The notes under the pieces: model-generated
Database searches by the model: none
Told to the model about the DNA's origin: nothing
What the model saw: only the letters and a program-made list of their open reading frames with translations
Made by a program: the position numbers and the translations under genes
Assembly (NCBI GenBank): GCA_963693085.1
Contig: OY856413.1
Location: 466,731,379-466,795,378 of the forward strand
Source of the DNA: Alisma plantago-aquatica
Taxonomy: Eukaryota; Streptophyta; Magnoliopsida; Alismatales; Alismataceae
Length of the DNA: 64,000 nucleotides
Direction of reading: 5' to 3'
In this document: positions 35,266-48,800 of the stretch, in pieces
Numbering within the stretch: the first letter of the stretch is position 1
How the letters are laid out: each line of letters starts with the position of its first letter

Positions 35266-36594
35266 CTAGAACCTTCTATCACTCGAACTGGACCATCTTA
35301 CCCATATGAGACGATCGCCTCAGTCACCCAGGCAGTCGTCTGGTGACTTGAGTCGAGCCAGTCAGTTTGGTCGGTTCACTCCCTTAGCCAATTCAAACTC
35401 ATAATAGACCTGACTCCCCAGACGCCCGTCTTAACACTTTAAACGGTCGTTTGGTACTTCTAGATGGCTGTATCAACACTTGAGATGGGTGTTTGGCAGT
35501 GCTATCAACCTATTTATTGTGTGAATCAAATACCTAAATACTTTAATACTTAATTCAATTATCATTTGAGATTAAACTCCTCTTCCAGGTCAAGACGTAT
35601 GTGTATGGCCCTATAGGTCCCATATTACATTAGCAGTGAATGTCCATAACAACTTATGACATCACAAGCAATGAGTGGTGCCTAGTCAGACATTAATGCT
35701 ACCCAAGTAAATGGAAAGTTGGGGAACAACTTCAACCTACAATCTGTGTATGGTGTTGTAGTGTTTTTATAGTTCCTATGTCTCTGATGTCCAGATTTAA
35801 CTAGAGACATGGAGTAGTCACCCTCATTATTATTTAATATTGTTTCTTGAACCAAGAGCAAATTATCTGAGATATATGTAAGCTCAATATTACATATTGA
35901 CTCACATGTGCATGGCCATGCTTTTCTTAGTCTCACCAATCAAGAGGCCTAGGATATCACACTCCAGTAGGAGGGAAAAATCCCATATCTATCACTCACA
36001 GTCAATCCCCATGTGTCAAAGTCACCCAATCATCACCGTTATAACAACCCATGTTTTAGGATTGCGTTTGATGATGTCAAAGTATACCTAGCGACATGTG
36101 ATGAGTGTAGTGACTTCAAGTCTAAGAACCACAACTACTACCATCACTGTGAGACTTGACTATGAATTCCACGATGATGGCTTTCATGTGTCAGTCTCAC
36201 GGTGGGTCTGTCTGATACACTGTTCTCTAACATGTATCTGTGTGCTTGGTTGGATATTGTCATATCATGAATAATGAGATTTAGTCATCAACCAACTCAC
36301 ACTCTGATCTTATGTGTCATTGTTGTCTATCAACCTTCTACAATAACAACTGATCAATAATATGTATATGTACTATTAACATCCATATGATCTCATCCAC
36401 AAGGGCAGTAAATTGAATACATACGTCACTGAGTAATATAATTCTCTACAAATTTATAATGTTACATCATTATCTCATAACTGAATTAAACAGAATAAAT
36501 TAGAAGCTTGCTTTTTATTAAAAATCAATTCATTTTACATGATATGGCATTACAATCATCATATGATTGGCTCTCTGGGCATACATAACCAACA
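35266..36594 (-). mobile_element. Copia (Angela/BARE-type) LTR, 5' part
   Basis: Continues the LTR split at 13267. On the minus strand it starts TGTTGGTTATGTATGCCC, which resembles the start of Angela/BARE LTRs, with AATAAA-like sequence nearby. The full LTR would then be about 2.2 kb. No gene seen. Confidence 0.55.
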
Positions 36595-38282
36595 AAAGGG
36601 TCCCTGATGGAGCTTAAGAGAGTCTTAAAAAGGGAAGATGGGGCGAGGATCCCTAGTGGCTACCACCGCATGAGAGCAGTGAGGGGGTGGAAGTTAGTTC
36701 TCCCAAATCTGAGGTTTAGGTGTCACATGTGAGGGATTGGTGGATTCATCTTCCTAAGAGGAGGACTTCTCTCCATGTAGAGTAATGAGAGAGGGCATAA
36801 CATGGGCTCTATGGTTAGGATGAGGTGGCTGGGTTGTTGGGAGTCAACACCATGTCTCGTAGGAGGTTGAAAACGAGGTCATCTTTGTTAAATCCTCACA
36901 AAACGTCTAGGATCGAGATCCCTGATCGGCCCCTGCATATCATTTTTTGAATTTGCATGACACATTTATGTGTCATGGTCCGGATACATGTATCCCTAAC
37001 TTAGCTGTAAGTTAATTAATGAATGAAATTACATCCCTCTGATCAATTGTTGATAACTTTTAGTTATTACATCTAGTGAAGATGAGATTGTTGAGGGAGC
37101 CTGATATACAAATGATCTCACTAGGGTAAACGTTTAAGATTCAAATTCAAGTGCTTCAATATCATGATTTTGTTAGTTTTTTCACACACATAAATCACCC
37201 TATGCATCTAGGGTTTTCCCTATTCCCAAATTTTGTAGATCCACATGATCAAAACTTTAGAATGAGTGATTGAAAGCATCAAGGAAATAATTTGTTAATT
37301 TTTACACGAGAGAGAAAATATAATGTAAAAACTCACTCTATCACATAACTTGATCGACTAGAATATTGGCTAGACAACTGGGTGAGTCGGTCGAGTTACC
37401 TCTCTGTCGACAACACTGTAATTAATGTGCAATATAGCTGTTGGAAAAAGAGAAAAGTTGAAATATATCTGTTGAAATCTATCTAAAATGGCTAGGATTC
37501 ATCGTAAACACTTCTATTGACTAGGAGACATCTTCAACTATGAATAGAACCCGTTGAGATTCTATGAAGATGAAGATTCTCTTTTATGAAGATGAAGTTT
37601 CTATCTCTTGTCTAAGAGAGGAGAAGAAGAGAACAAAATGATGCACTTGGTGAAAATGTTTCCCTTTGGTGAAGTTGAAGTCAAAGACAAAAGATCCTTG
37701 TCAAGAGTGGGTTTAGTCCTCAAAGGCCGAACACTCGTTGCATGACTGTATAAGTCTTCTAAGGCCAAAGACTCGTTAGAAGAGTAGGTAAGTCCTTGGT
37801 GAAGGACAAAGACCCATTGCAAGAGTAAGTAAAGTCCTTGGAGAAGAGAGAAGACTCTTGGTGTCAAGGATTGGTAAGTCCTTTGAATGGTTGTTGGCTC
37901 CCTTGCCTTTAAAAGGAAAGCTAGTTTGGTCTTCAATCTTGAAAAAGGTGGTCGCTTGATGTAACTCTTATAATGTAATATAAGGAGTGACTTAAGGCTG
38001 AAAACCCTACAGATTGAACCCTCTAGATAGTGAAACTACATCCTTTAAGATTAAACCACTATAAATATCACCTTCACTTGTGGATTGTTCAATCCTTCTC
38101 TATCTTACTTTTCAAATTTGCATTATAATCTTGAGTAATATTTTAAATGTCTAATGAATTTTGTTCAAGTGATTTTCACTCAATTTACCCCCTCGTGAGT
38201 CCATTATAAGTCCAATACTTATTTCAAAAAGAAAAGAATTGATAGCAAATAATGTTATTATAAAGATCCACTACAAAAGATG
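36595..38282. other. Intergenic sequence
   Basis: No gene recognised. Between about 37660 and 37880 there are degenerate direct repeats built on AAGTCCTTGGNGAAG and AAGACTC. The segment 37930-38210 has the texture of an old copia LTR but lacks provable ends. Confidence 0.45.
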
Positions 38283-39851
38283 CCGCTACTAGTGTCATTC
38301 ACAGCATATAACGCACGAGACGAGACCCACGAGTGGACATTCTGCCAACTTTTGCTTTATTTCTTCAAGTATAAATCTTCTTCACCTGATAAGGATTTCA
38401 AGCCATGTCGAAGTGAATTGCTGAAAGCGATTTTGCGTAACTAACATTACCCCGCGAAGAGAATGACCAATCCGGTATAAGCTTTCTAACTTTACCGCCT
38501 TTTTCATCATCGGATGGACGGCCGGCGCGGCGCCGACCGGAGGCATTCACCAACCCGCCAGAGACCTACACCGAAGCCGCGGCGCTGCGCCGCCCCTACA
38601 GTCCTACACACCCCGGCGGCTCGGTCACGTAGAAGTGGTGAATCAGTCCCCACCTGGTTGAGGCAGAGGACGATAGAGAGAGAAAGAGAGGCGTGTCCGA
38701 GCACGCAACGCCCCCGTTCCAGACCAGCAAAACAGCGACCCACCGTCCCACACACGCCGCCGCCGCCACGACTTACCCATATGCCACCTCACCTCTTCCA
38801 CCGTTTCTGCCAATTCTAGCCATGACCTCCTCTCTTGCGTTTCTGCTCCTCGTCAACGTCAATCTCTCTAGATGGGTTCCTCACGCAAGCAAAGCAGGTG
38901 CACGGCACAGAATTGGAGATCGAACCGCCACGTGGGCGCGAAGAAGACCGACGGTATCAATGATTTACAATTTACTTATCTTGGGAAAAATAAATCAGGC
39001 CGACACCACAGTATTAAATCTTCCTGCCCCGGTCTGGCAATTGGAAGGTGACACCACAAAAAGTCATGTATAAATCTAGAAAAGTTTCCATTTTCTTTGT
39101 GGGTTTTCACAGTTGGCTCAGACTTAATTGACACACGGCTTGGACTTCATTAATTTTCTCAAATAAGGTAATACTACTGCTTAAGTAAAACTACTACCAT
39201 TACTAATAATGATACATGGTTGACAGTTCAATTCGTGTACGCGCTTCACTGATAAAGACATTTACAATGACTTTGTCTTTGCGTTCGTCTTTTATTAGTT
39301 AAAATAGTAATAATAATAATAGTATAATGCTAATAAAATAATAATAATAATAATAATACAATTAGTTCTGTACCTGAACTCTGAATTCAGGACTCGACAT
39401 AAATAAAGGCGCGGCGATGAGAAAAGCGACGAAACGCGGACTTGATTCCCGTCAATTTCATACGACGATATTTTATTATTTCCGAATAATAAAAAAAAAT
39501 CCGACCATCAGTTTATTTCTGATTCATCGTCATCTGATACTTTCCCCACAGCCACACCCCCACAAGCCAACGGCAGCCGAAAGAGAGGGGGAGGAGGGAA
39601 GAGGAGAGGCGCCGATAAAAGTCGTGGAGGGAAGTGCCGCAGCGAGCCAGCGAGGGACGGGGGTTTTGGTCACCGGCGCAATTTGTCGGTCCTTGTTCTG
39701 CTACAAACTGGATCGGGCGTTTGCTACCCCTGCCTAGTTCCTTTAACTCCCTAACAAACCCAACCTCCGGCGGCCCTGTCTCGGGGTTTCTGCTGCCGCG
39801 GTATCGGCCGGCCACCCACAGGCAGACAAGACGGCGAATCGGTGGAGAAGC
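38283..39851 (+). promoter_or_regulatory. Upstream region of LON2
   Basis: A GC-rich, CpG-rich segment (38510-38780) is followed by AT-rich sequence with an (AAT)n microsatellite (about 39303-39358). A TATA-like ATAAATAAAGG lies at about 39399-39409. The last 300 bases before the ATG are again GC-rich, as in plant 5' UTRs. Short open frames in 38514-39073 have no support as genes. The exact promoter and transcription start cannot be fixed from sequence. Confidence 0.4.
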
Positions 39852-42800
39852 ATGGAGGACACGGTGGAACTGCCCACCCGCTTGGGGATCCTCCCCTTCC
39901 GCAACAAGGTTCTGCTTCCCGGCGCAATTGTTCGGATCAAATGCACTTCTCCAGCCAGGTACTATGACCGGCCTGCAATTGGTGCCTGCCTCGACTGGCC
40001 TGACAATTGTTCTAGCCCTGCTTCTCGCTACCCTCTATTTCTAGCGTCCCAGCTCCGAGACCAGTCGTGGGAAAAGAAAAAGAGAGACAATATAATTACA
40101 GGGGATTCGAGGTCGCCGGGCTACGGCAGCCCCCCTCCCTCCTTTTTTTTCGTCTTTCTTTTTGGTATCCGTCAACGGCTAGCTTTCCCCTATATCGTTG
40201 AACGAGTTCTCAGCTTGTCCGGTTCGCAGGCTAGTTTTTTTTCCAGGAATCTGGGAGGAAATTTGGGAAAGGCTCCCCTTTTGTTTATGTGGTTCATCTT
40301 CACTTATAATTAGGGACGATCCTGTTCTCCTTCTCGGTACCCACAGTCGAACTTCACTGAATTGGCCTCATGGCAGGCACACCTCTTATGATTGACTTTT
40401 TCCGTTTCCCTTATCCTGTCTACCCCCCCTCTTTTTTTTGGTTGCTTCTTTGTAACAATACCACGTTTTGTGCAGTGTGAAGTTGGTCGAGCAGGAGCTG
40501 TGGCAGAGAGAGGAGAAAGGTCTCATCGGCGTCCTGCCAGTCCGGGATGCTGCTGCAGATACTGTCAGCTCAGTTCTGTCTCCAGGTACCAATTTACTAA
40601 CTTGGTAGTCTGCTCTTGCTACAAATTGGGTATCCCTGCCTTTGTTAGTTTGACACAACTCCTCTCTCCTCATTTAAGGCTTGGAGCAGGACTCTGGTGA
40701 CAGGAATTCCAAAGAACAGCAGGATGGGGCGGACTCTTCTGCGCACAAGCAAGATGGCAAGAGCTCTAAGCAACCTATTCACTGGCACACAAGGTGGGTT
40801 TTATATGCGTGGGGGTGTATTCTCTATTGACTGTCATCCACTTGTACTTTTTTCCCCCTTCTTTGATTAACGTTTATGTTGTCACCCATTGTTCTTACTC
40901 AAGTGTTAACATTAGGAAGAAATCATCCACTTCTATCATAAGTAGTGCAGGAGTCACCATTGCTCATCAATGCTAGTCTCTTGGGTGCTTGCTTATTTTG
41001 CTAGATAATTTTTCTATTTTAGGCTTCACGATCTCCCAGCTCATGTGCAGTGGTATTACAGTGCTCTTTGAGTGTCAGTGATGACGCTTAAACCTACCTA
41101 TACATTTTACCTTGCTAAAATGTCCACCCTCCTGAATGATAATTACCTTATGCAAACTCAAATGGTTTATTTGATTAATCACTTTGAGATGTTTTAACTG
41201 AGATTTCATATAATCACATTAATAGTATGCATTACGAGGTGGACCCTTTGTGCTATCTGTCCACCTTTGTAGTTGAATTGAAGAAGTTCACTGACAGTCT
41301 CTAGCTGAGTCAGTAACAACCCTGTGTCTCATTCTGGGCTCCCTAGTTTGATGGATATAGTCGCTCAATGCTCTGCATTGTGTGAAATATTTGAAGCCGT
41401 TGCTATTGCAAAAGTCCGTGTAAGTGGCTGAATATACTCTTTTTTTCTCGAGCAGGGGTGTTGCTGCTAGAGCCTTGCACCTGTCCAGAGGAGTGGAAAA
41501 GCCCAGTGGAAGAGTGACTTACGAGGTCGTCCTTGAAGGGCTGTGCAGATTCAGCGTCCAAGAACTTAGCCCAAGAGGAAGTTATTATGTAGCTCGCATA
41601 TCACGCCTTGATATGACCAGAACTGGTATGTTAAAATTAATCTTTGCTGCCAATTATTTTCGTTTCTGTTTTTTCCCCAGAAAAATGCGATACACGCAGC
41701 TCTATGTTCTAGGTAAACATATATTCAAGCATCTAAAATTAAATTAAATGAGGGAGGGGTTTCTAGTATAGACTTTTTGTTCTTGAGTAGTTTCATGAAT
41801 AAAATAGAATTGTAGAATATGAAAGTGCAATTGCTTCATATCATAGCTCTTCATCCTAGTGATAGATGAATCAAGCCTTCACTGTCTATCTTCCACTCCA
41901 TCTTGCACTCATGCGAACTAGAAGCTGTGACGCTTAGTTCCATTTTGATCTCGAAATCACATTTTGACCATTTTGATTCAATCAGTGATTTTCCACCTAA
42001 TGTTGACGATTTGTACTACCATGGTTGTCACCAATAAAATGACCAATCTCTCATGTTTCACCGGGCAGTAGGCAGTAGAGAAGGCCACTCCATGACCCTG
42101 TAGGTGATATTAATGTCATTGCCACTTTATATGCTGATTTCATTTCACTTATTTCTTGGGGGGGGGGGTAGAAAACATTACATGACATAGATGACTGGAG
42201 CCCTATAGTATTTCCAGAGGCTTTTACTTCAATTGCAGTGTTTCTCGTAAAGCTTCTAAATGAGATGTCAAATTCCTGAAGCTTGTGATCATAACTGTCA
42301 TCTAAAGTGTCTCCAAACTCATGGCTTGTTCATAAAGAAAATCTACTCCCTGATTGAGCTTGTAGGTTTGTTGCCTATAATGATAAGGTGGAATGTAACT
42401 CTCAAATTCACCTAAGGAATGAGGTTGGGGTATACAAATTTGCTATTTCTGGTTGTTATCTTTAACACAGCCATCATCAATTAGAGTTCGTCCTTGGGAG
42501 AGCATAATGGGGGCTATTTTTTTGTATGAGGAGGCTTACAGGGAAGTATAGAGAGGATGAAGGAAAAAAATCTTCATATGGTTGTGATTGATTTAGAGAA
42601 GGCTTGTGATTGAAAATTGAGATAAGTACTTTGGTGGGGTTTGGAGGTAAAAGGGTCAAAATCCAATATTGATTTGATATAGCTCAACTGACAGTATCAT
42701 GACTCCAGGAGGGGAGCTGCCAAAATTCCTTTATGCTTGAGGTAAATCAAGGATTTGCTTTGCGTCCTTGTTTGTTTGTTTTACATTTGGATTGAGGGGC

Positions 42801-45800
42801 GACAAAGCATGTCATTGATACTTCACATTGCTATATTGATCATGGATATTGTTGATAGATTCCACTTCAGTTATAAACTCAAGATTTTTGGAAGTTGGCC
42901 TAATAAAGCTACCTCGATATTTCCTCTTAGCATATTCAAAAGCCATAGTTATAGGGGGAGATTAAGAAGCCATAGTTATCTTCCAAGTTGTATATAATCT
43001 AAAACTGATGTAGTTGGATTAACTAAATACTATGCAAACTTGTTGGCAGCATTTTATCCATACTTCACGTTTCTATATTGGTCATGTATATTTATAGATT
43101 CCACTTTATTTATAAAGTCAAGTATTTTGGAATTTGACGTAATAAAGTTACCTCAAGATTTCCTCTCAGCATATTCAAAAGACATAGTTATCTTCCACGT
43201 TGTGTGTAATTGAATCTGATTATGGTTTCATGCTCAAACTTCATTTTCTACCTTCTAGAGATGGAACAAGCAGAACAGGATCCAGATCTTACTATCCTTT
43301 CTCGCCAATTTAAAGCTACTGCTATGGAGCTTATCTCAATTCTTGAGCAGGTAAGGTTATTATAACCCTTTATTGGTTTATACTAATAGATGCATAACCT
43401 TCCACTATTTTAACAGCTTTTCAATGCTCTGGACATTTCTAGATGCCGCCTTCTGTAGTAAAATCAAACACAGGAACATAGCACTTCCTGTTTTGATTTT
43501 TCTTAAGTTGTATAAAATCTAATCTATGTTCTTGGATGTACTCAGTTTGCGAGTAGTAGCATTTTACATTGATTGATTAAGTGTATTTTTAAAGGGAAGA
43601 ACTGTTTATATATGTTAATATAGTAAAGGAAATTCACATGGCATCTTGTCACAGTATGACCTACTCTTTTTGCAAATTATACCATGTACAAATGGCACCA
43701 AAAAGAACCATTTGAGAGGAATAAAATGAAAAGATGTGAAGTTAGGAATAAGAAGAAAACATGGTGAGTGGAGTAATACCTACAAAAGATGGTTTGGGCC
43801 GCATCGTCAAGACTGACCTTTCCATAGAGTGTATCCCACAATATCCTGTGCAAGAAAACCTTAAGCTGCACTTTGCTTCAAGGCTATTGGAGGCTTCTCT
43901 TACCAGAGGAACAAAGTGCAACACGAAGGGAAGAAATTCCTTCCTTCATCTGCAACCATAGTCACAAATTTGGTATTCGGGATATGTTCGGTTGAGTTGA
44001 AAAAGTTTGGAATTAGGCAATTATGTAGGAAAATCGGGTAAAAGCGGCCAACATACGGTAATAGTACGGTCAACAACTCGGGAAAAAGTCAGGAAAAAAT
44101 TGGAGGATATATACATATATTGCATACAGATGTGTGTATATATGTGTTTTGCACATATATATGTACCTATATATTGCATACATATGTACCTATATATTGC
44201 ATACATATGTCTATAACTATTACTTGCATAGACATATACATATATTACATACACATACATATATGCATGTACATACACATAGACACATATATACACTCAA
44301 ACAAAGTTAGAGTCATAATCAGTATAATACAGGAAAAGAACGCATACAACAGGAAAAAGCATTAAACGTGATTAATTCGCGAAAAATACAGGAATAATAC
44401 TAAATATTTGGGAATTGGGATTTATTCTGGAGTTTCATACGTCTAGGGAAAAGTTTGCGTTTTAAACGCAATTTTTTCAAAAAGTGAAGTATGTTGTGAG
44501 TCAGTTGTGACTATGTCTGCAACAGAAGCAACAACTACCAATGATTTATCAGAGGCGTAAACGTTATAAATTGAATCTAACAGATTTGATGAAGTTGCGA
44601 ACAAAGAACATTCATATACAAAGACATGATATAGTAGTATATATCAGCAATAGTAGTAAAATAATAGACATTTACGACATAAGTCCGTTAATCTATTTGT
44701 TTGATTTCTATTACTGTGTTATTAAAAAGGCAGGAGGCATGGCTAAGTAAACTTGGACAGAGCTTATTAGGAGAGATTAAGAATCTTTGCAGCTTAGGTT
44801 GTATTTCTAGAAAGTTTCCTTTCCTTCATAAAGACCTTATGTTCTTGTATTCCCTATCCATAATTGGGCATACACAAGACATTTTCCCCTCCAGTCCTAT
44901 TGCTAAGTTTTAATGATCCTATTGAACTTTATGCTATTATGCACACTTAGATTTTCCCTTATTTACTTATTTGCGCTTATATATTCTGTCCATTACCAGA
45001 AACAGAAAACTGTTGGAAGAACCAAAGTTCTGCTTGAGACACTACCTGTACATAGGCTTGCAGACATATTTGTTGCAAGCTTTGAAATAAGTTTTGAGGA
45101 ACAACTATCGATGTTAGATTCAGTAGATCTAAAAAAGCGACTTCTGAAGGCCACTGAGTTGGTGGAAAGACACCTGCAGGTAAGCTTTACTTTCCTTCAG
45201 CATTTTCCATATTGGTAACTTTGTTGACTGACTTAATGTTAATGCTACTGTTTAATATATATGACTAGCAGTCTATTCGTGTGGCTGAAAGGATAACACA
45301 AAAGGTTGAGGGACAATTATCAAAGTCTCAGAAAGAGTTTCTTCTACGTCAGCAGGTTTTATTTTGATTGAAGTTGTTGGTTTGTCATTATCTGTGCCTG
45401 TTTTGTTTCTACTCTCTTCCTATTATGATTATAAATCTGCATCACTTGAAAAACATGCTAATTTTTCTTCTTACATCCTTTGCAGACTTTAGGTCTATGT
45501 TTAGGAAGGTGAAATTGTATGAGACAATAGTCTGGGAAAACAGCACAAGTAGAGTTTTTTGTTATCTTGGGGAGGATAGCCATAGCTGGTACCATTTGGC
45601 ATGTTGTTTGTATGGATTTATAAGTCTGGTTTTATTTGTTTGTCCACTGATGAGGTGCCCTCTTCAGTGTCCTCACTACTTCCACCTGCACATATTGAGC
45701 GTGCACTTGCAATTGGTTTGGAAAAAGGCACCTATATCCCCTTATATGAAATTGTATCGAGTATATGTTTCTATAAAACTTATATGCAATATGATGTCAT

Positions 45801-48800
45801 CATCATCATCATCATCTAAGCCTCAGTCCCAACTATGTTGGGGTCAGCTACGTGGATCCTTTGTTTCCATTCAACTCCTATCATGGGCCATATTCTGGTT
45901 AAGATGTAGAGATTCAAAATCTCTCTTTATAAGCTCATCCCATGTTAATTTAGGCCTTCCTCTTCTTCTATTTATTGTGCTTGACTCAATAGCATTGTTT
46001 CGTATCGGCGCATTTGCACAAAACATATGAAAACATAGGCGGAGTTATATGCAATATGATCATCATCTAAGCCTCAATCCCAACTATGTTGGGGTCGGCT
46101 ACATGGATCCTTCATTTCCATTCAGCTCTATCATGGGCCATATTCTGATTGAGATGTAGAGATTCAAAATCTCTCTTTATAAGCTCATCCCATGTTAATT
46201 TAGGCCTTCCTCTTCTATTTATAGTGTTTGGCTCAATAGGATTGCTTCGTATAGGCGTACTAGTAGGTATGCGTTGCACATGTCCGTACCATCTGAGTCG
46301 GCCCTCACACAACTTGTCCTCAATGCTCGCCACCCCCACTTTATTCCTGATATAGTCATTTCTCAAACGATCTTTTCTTGTCTTCCCACACATCCATCTC
46401 AGCATACGCATTTCAGCCACGTTCATCTTGTTGAGACCTTGTTTCTTCACCGCCCAACATTCACTCCCATAGAGCATGGCTGATCGTATAGCTGTTTTTT
46501 AACCTGAGAGGGATCTTCTGATCGCATAAAACTCCAGTTGCACTCCTCCATTTCAACCATCCTGCAGTGATCCGGTGACAAACATCATTTTGGACATCCC
46601 CGTCTATTTGAATAATAGAACCTAAGTAACGAAATTTGTCACATTTTGGTATATCTACTCCGTCCAACTTGGCTCCATCATTCACACTGCGAGATTAGCT
46701 GAAATTGCAATGCATATACTCATTTTTGCTCGTGCTAATCATCAATCCATTTGATTCTAATGCCTTTCTCCAACATTCAACTTTATCATTCAATCCATCT
46801 TTTGTTTCGTCAATCAAAACAATATCATCAACAAATAACATACACCAAGGAATATCATCCTGAACATTCTTTGTTAACTCATCCATAACCAGAACGAATA
46901 GATATGGGCTGAGTGTGGATCCTTGGTGTACCCCAACTGTAATAGGAAAAGTTGGTGTCTCTCCTCCAGGAGTCTTGACACTTGCAGTAGAGCTATCATA
47001 TATGTCTTTGATCAAGTCAATGTATTGGATAGGCACACCCTTTTTCTTCAACACCATCCATAACACTTCTCTGGGTACTCGATCATAAGCCTTCTCTAGA
47101 TCGATAAACACCATATGAAGATCTCTTTTTCTTTGTCTATACTTCTCCATAAGCCTCCTTATCAGAAAAATAGCATCTTTTGTTGATCTTCCAGGCATGA
47201 AACCAAATTGGTTGTTTGATACCTGCGTTATAGATCTTAACCTCTGCTCAATAATTCTCTCCCAAAGCTTCATCGTGTGACTCACCAACTTGATACCTCT
47301 ATAGTTTGTACAGCTCTGAACGTCACCTTTGTTCTTGTAGATTGGGACTATAATACTATTTCTCCACTCATCCGGCATCTTCTTGGTCTTCATGATCTTG
47401 TTAAAAAATTTTGTTAACCATGTAACTCCCTCATCCCCCATACTCTTCCATACATCAATGGGAATATTGTCTGGTCCGCATGCCTTTCTCATTTTCATCT
47501 TTTTCAAAGCATTCTTGACCTCAAATGGTGAAACTCGTCGTGTGTAAATGATATCTCTTGTATTCATGTCACACGAGTCGCTAACATTATATGCAGTATC
47601 TCCATTGAAAAGCTTATGGAAGTAATTTCTCCACTGGTTTTTGATATCATCGTCCTTCACCAATACTCTACCATCTTCATTCTTTATGCATTTTACTTGA
47701 CTCAAGTCTCTTCCTTTCCTTTCTCTTATACGAGCCATTTTATATATATCTTTTTCCCCTTCTCTAGTGTCCAGCTTCTTATACATATCATCAAAGTATC
47801 TAGACCTTGCCTCCCGAACCACCTTTTTAGCTTCTTTCTTTGCTTGCTTGTATCTTTGGAACGTTGCATCATCTCCAGATTTGGGAAAGCTCCTATAGAT
47901 CTCCCTTTTCAGTTTAATAGCCTTTTGAACTTCATCATTCCACCACCAAGTCTCCTTCTGTGGAGGTCCACAACCTTTAGACTCCCCCAAAACCTCTTTG
48001 GAAATTTTTGTTTAGGATATAAAATAATTTTGCAAACCAAATAAGTTTTAACTTTAGTAATTTGGACATATTGTTCCCATCTTTTCCTACCAAATATGGT
48101 CTATAATTTTGTGATTAAGTGGTTTTCTCTAAGTTAGTTATGGCATGGATTTATTTAACACCTCATTTTGCCAGCTGTGAACTTGTCTTTTGTTGAATGG
48201 AATAAATTATCATAGTATGCATACACAGACTTTGTTTGATAAATTAGTGAATTTGGAGTTACAAAGATTTTTTCCCCTATCTTTGCAAACCGGTTACTTT
48301 AATCTAGTTCATTATCTCACTCCCTTAATGATCAGAGATCATGTTTTTAGCTAAACATGCATTCCAGTTTCAAACATGTGAGTGCAATTGGCAGGGCAGT
48401 TCAGCCTCTCATGTTTATGCATGTTTTTAGATTTCTCTAATTATGTTGTTCTCTTCTTGTTTCACGGGAAAGATAGCCTTCTGAAGAACCCGCCAATCGG
48501 CATATTTACTTTTACAGAATGAAGAATGCACATGGTTCCAATTGACATGTTATAAATTATCATTAACGCAAGTTCTGTGATAGTATAATAAAGACTGCTA
48601 TTTTCTTTATAATCTTGGTTTGGTGCAGTTGTGGAGTACGCAACATATTAATGATGCTTTCCTTGTAGTTTTTTCAAGTCTTGGCCCGCCCCTTTCCTGT
48701 TTTTGTTGGTATAATACTTTTCCTGATATCAAAGTGTCAAAAAACGCTACAGATGCGGGCTATAAAAGAGGAGCTTGGGGACAATGATGACGATGAAGAT

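Noticed and set aside
37601..37936. A 111-residue minus-strand frame
   Set aside because: It overlaps degenerate AAGTCCTTGG repeats and shows no domain or splice context.
38514..39073. A small gene upstream of LON2
   Set aside because: Overlapping frames on both strands in a GC-rich stretch. The possible signal-like start at 38822 has no recognisable mature part.
43761..43961. A conserved-looking 66-residue frame in LON2 intron 5
   Set aside because: I could not assign it to a family, and it has no flanking exon signals. It may be an old retro-fragment, but this cannot be supported.
44007..44365. Tyr/Ile/His-rich open frames on both strands
   Set aside because: They read through the microsatellite-like core of the hAT MITE.
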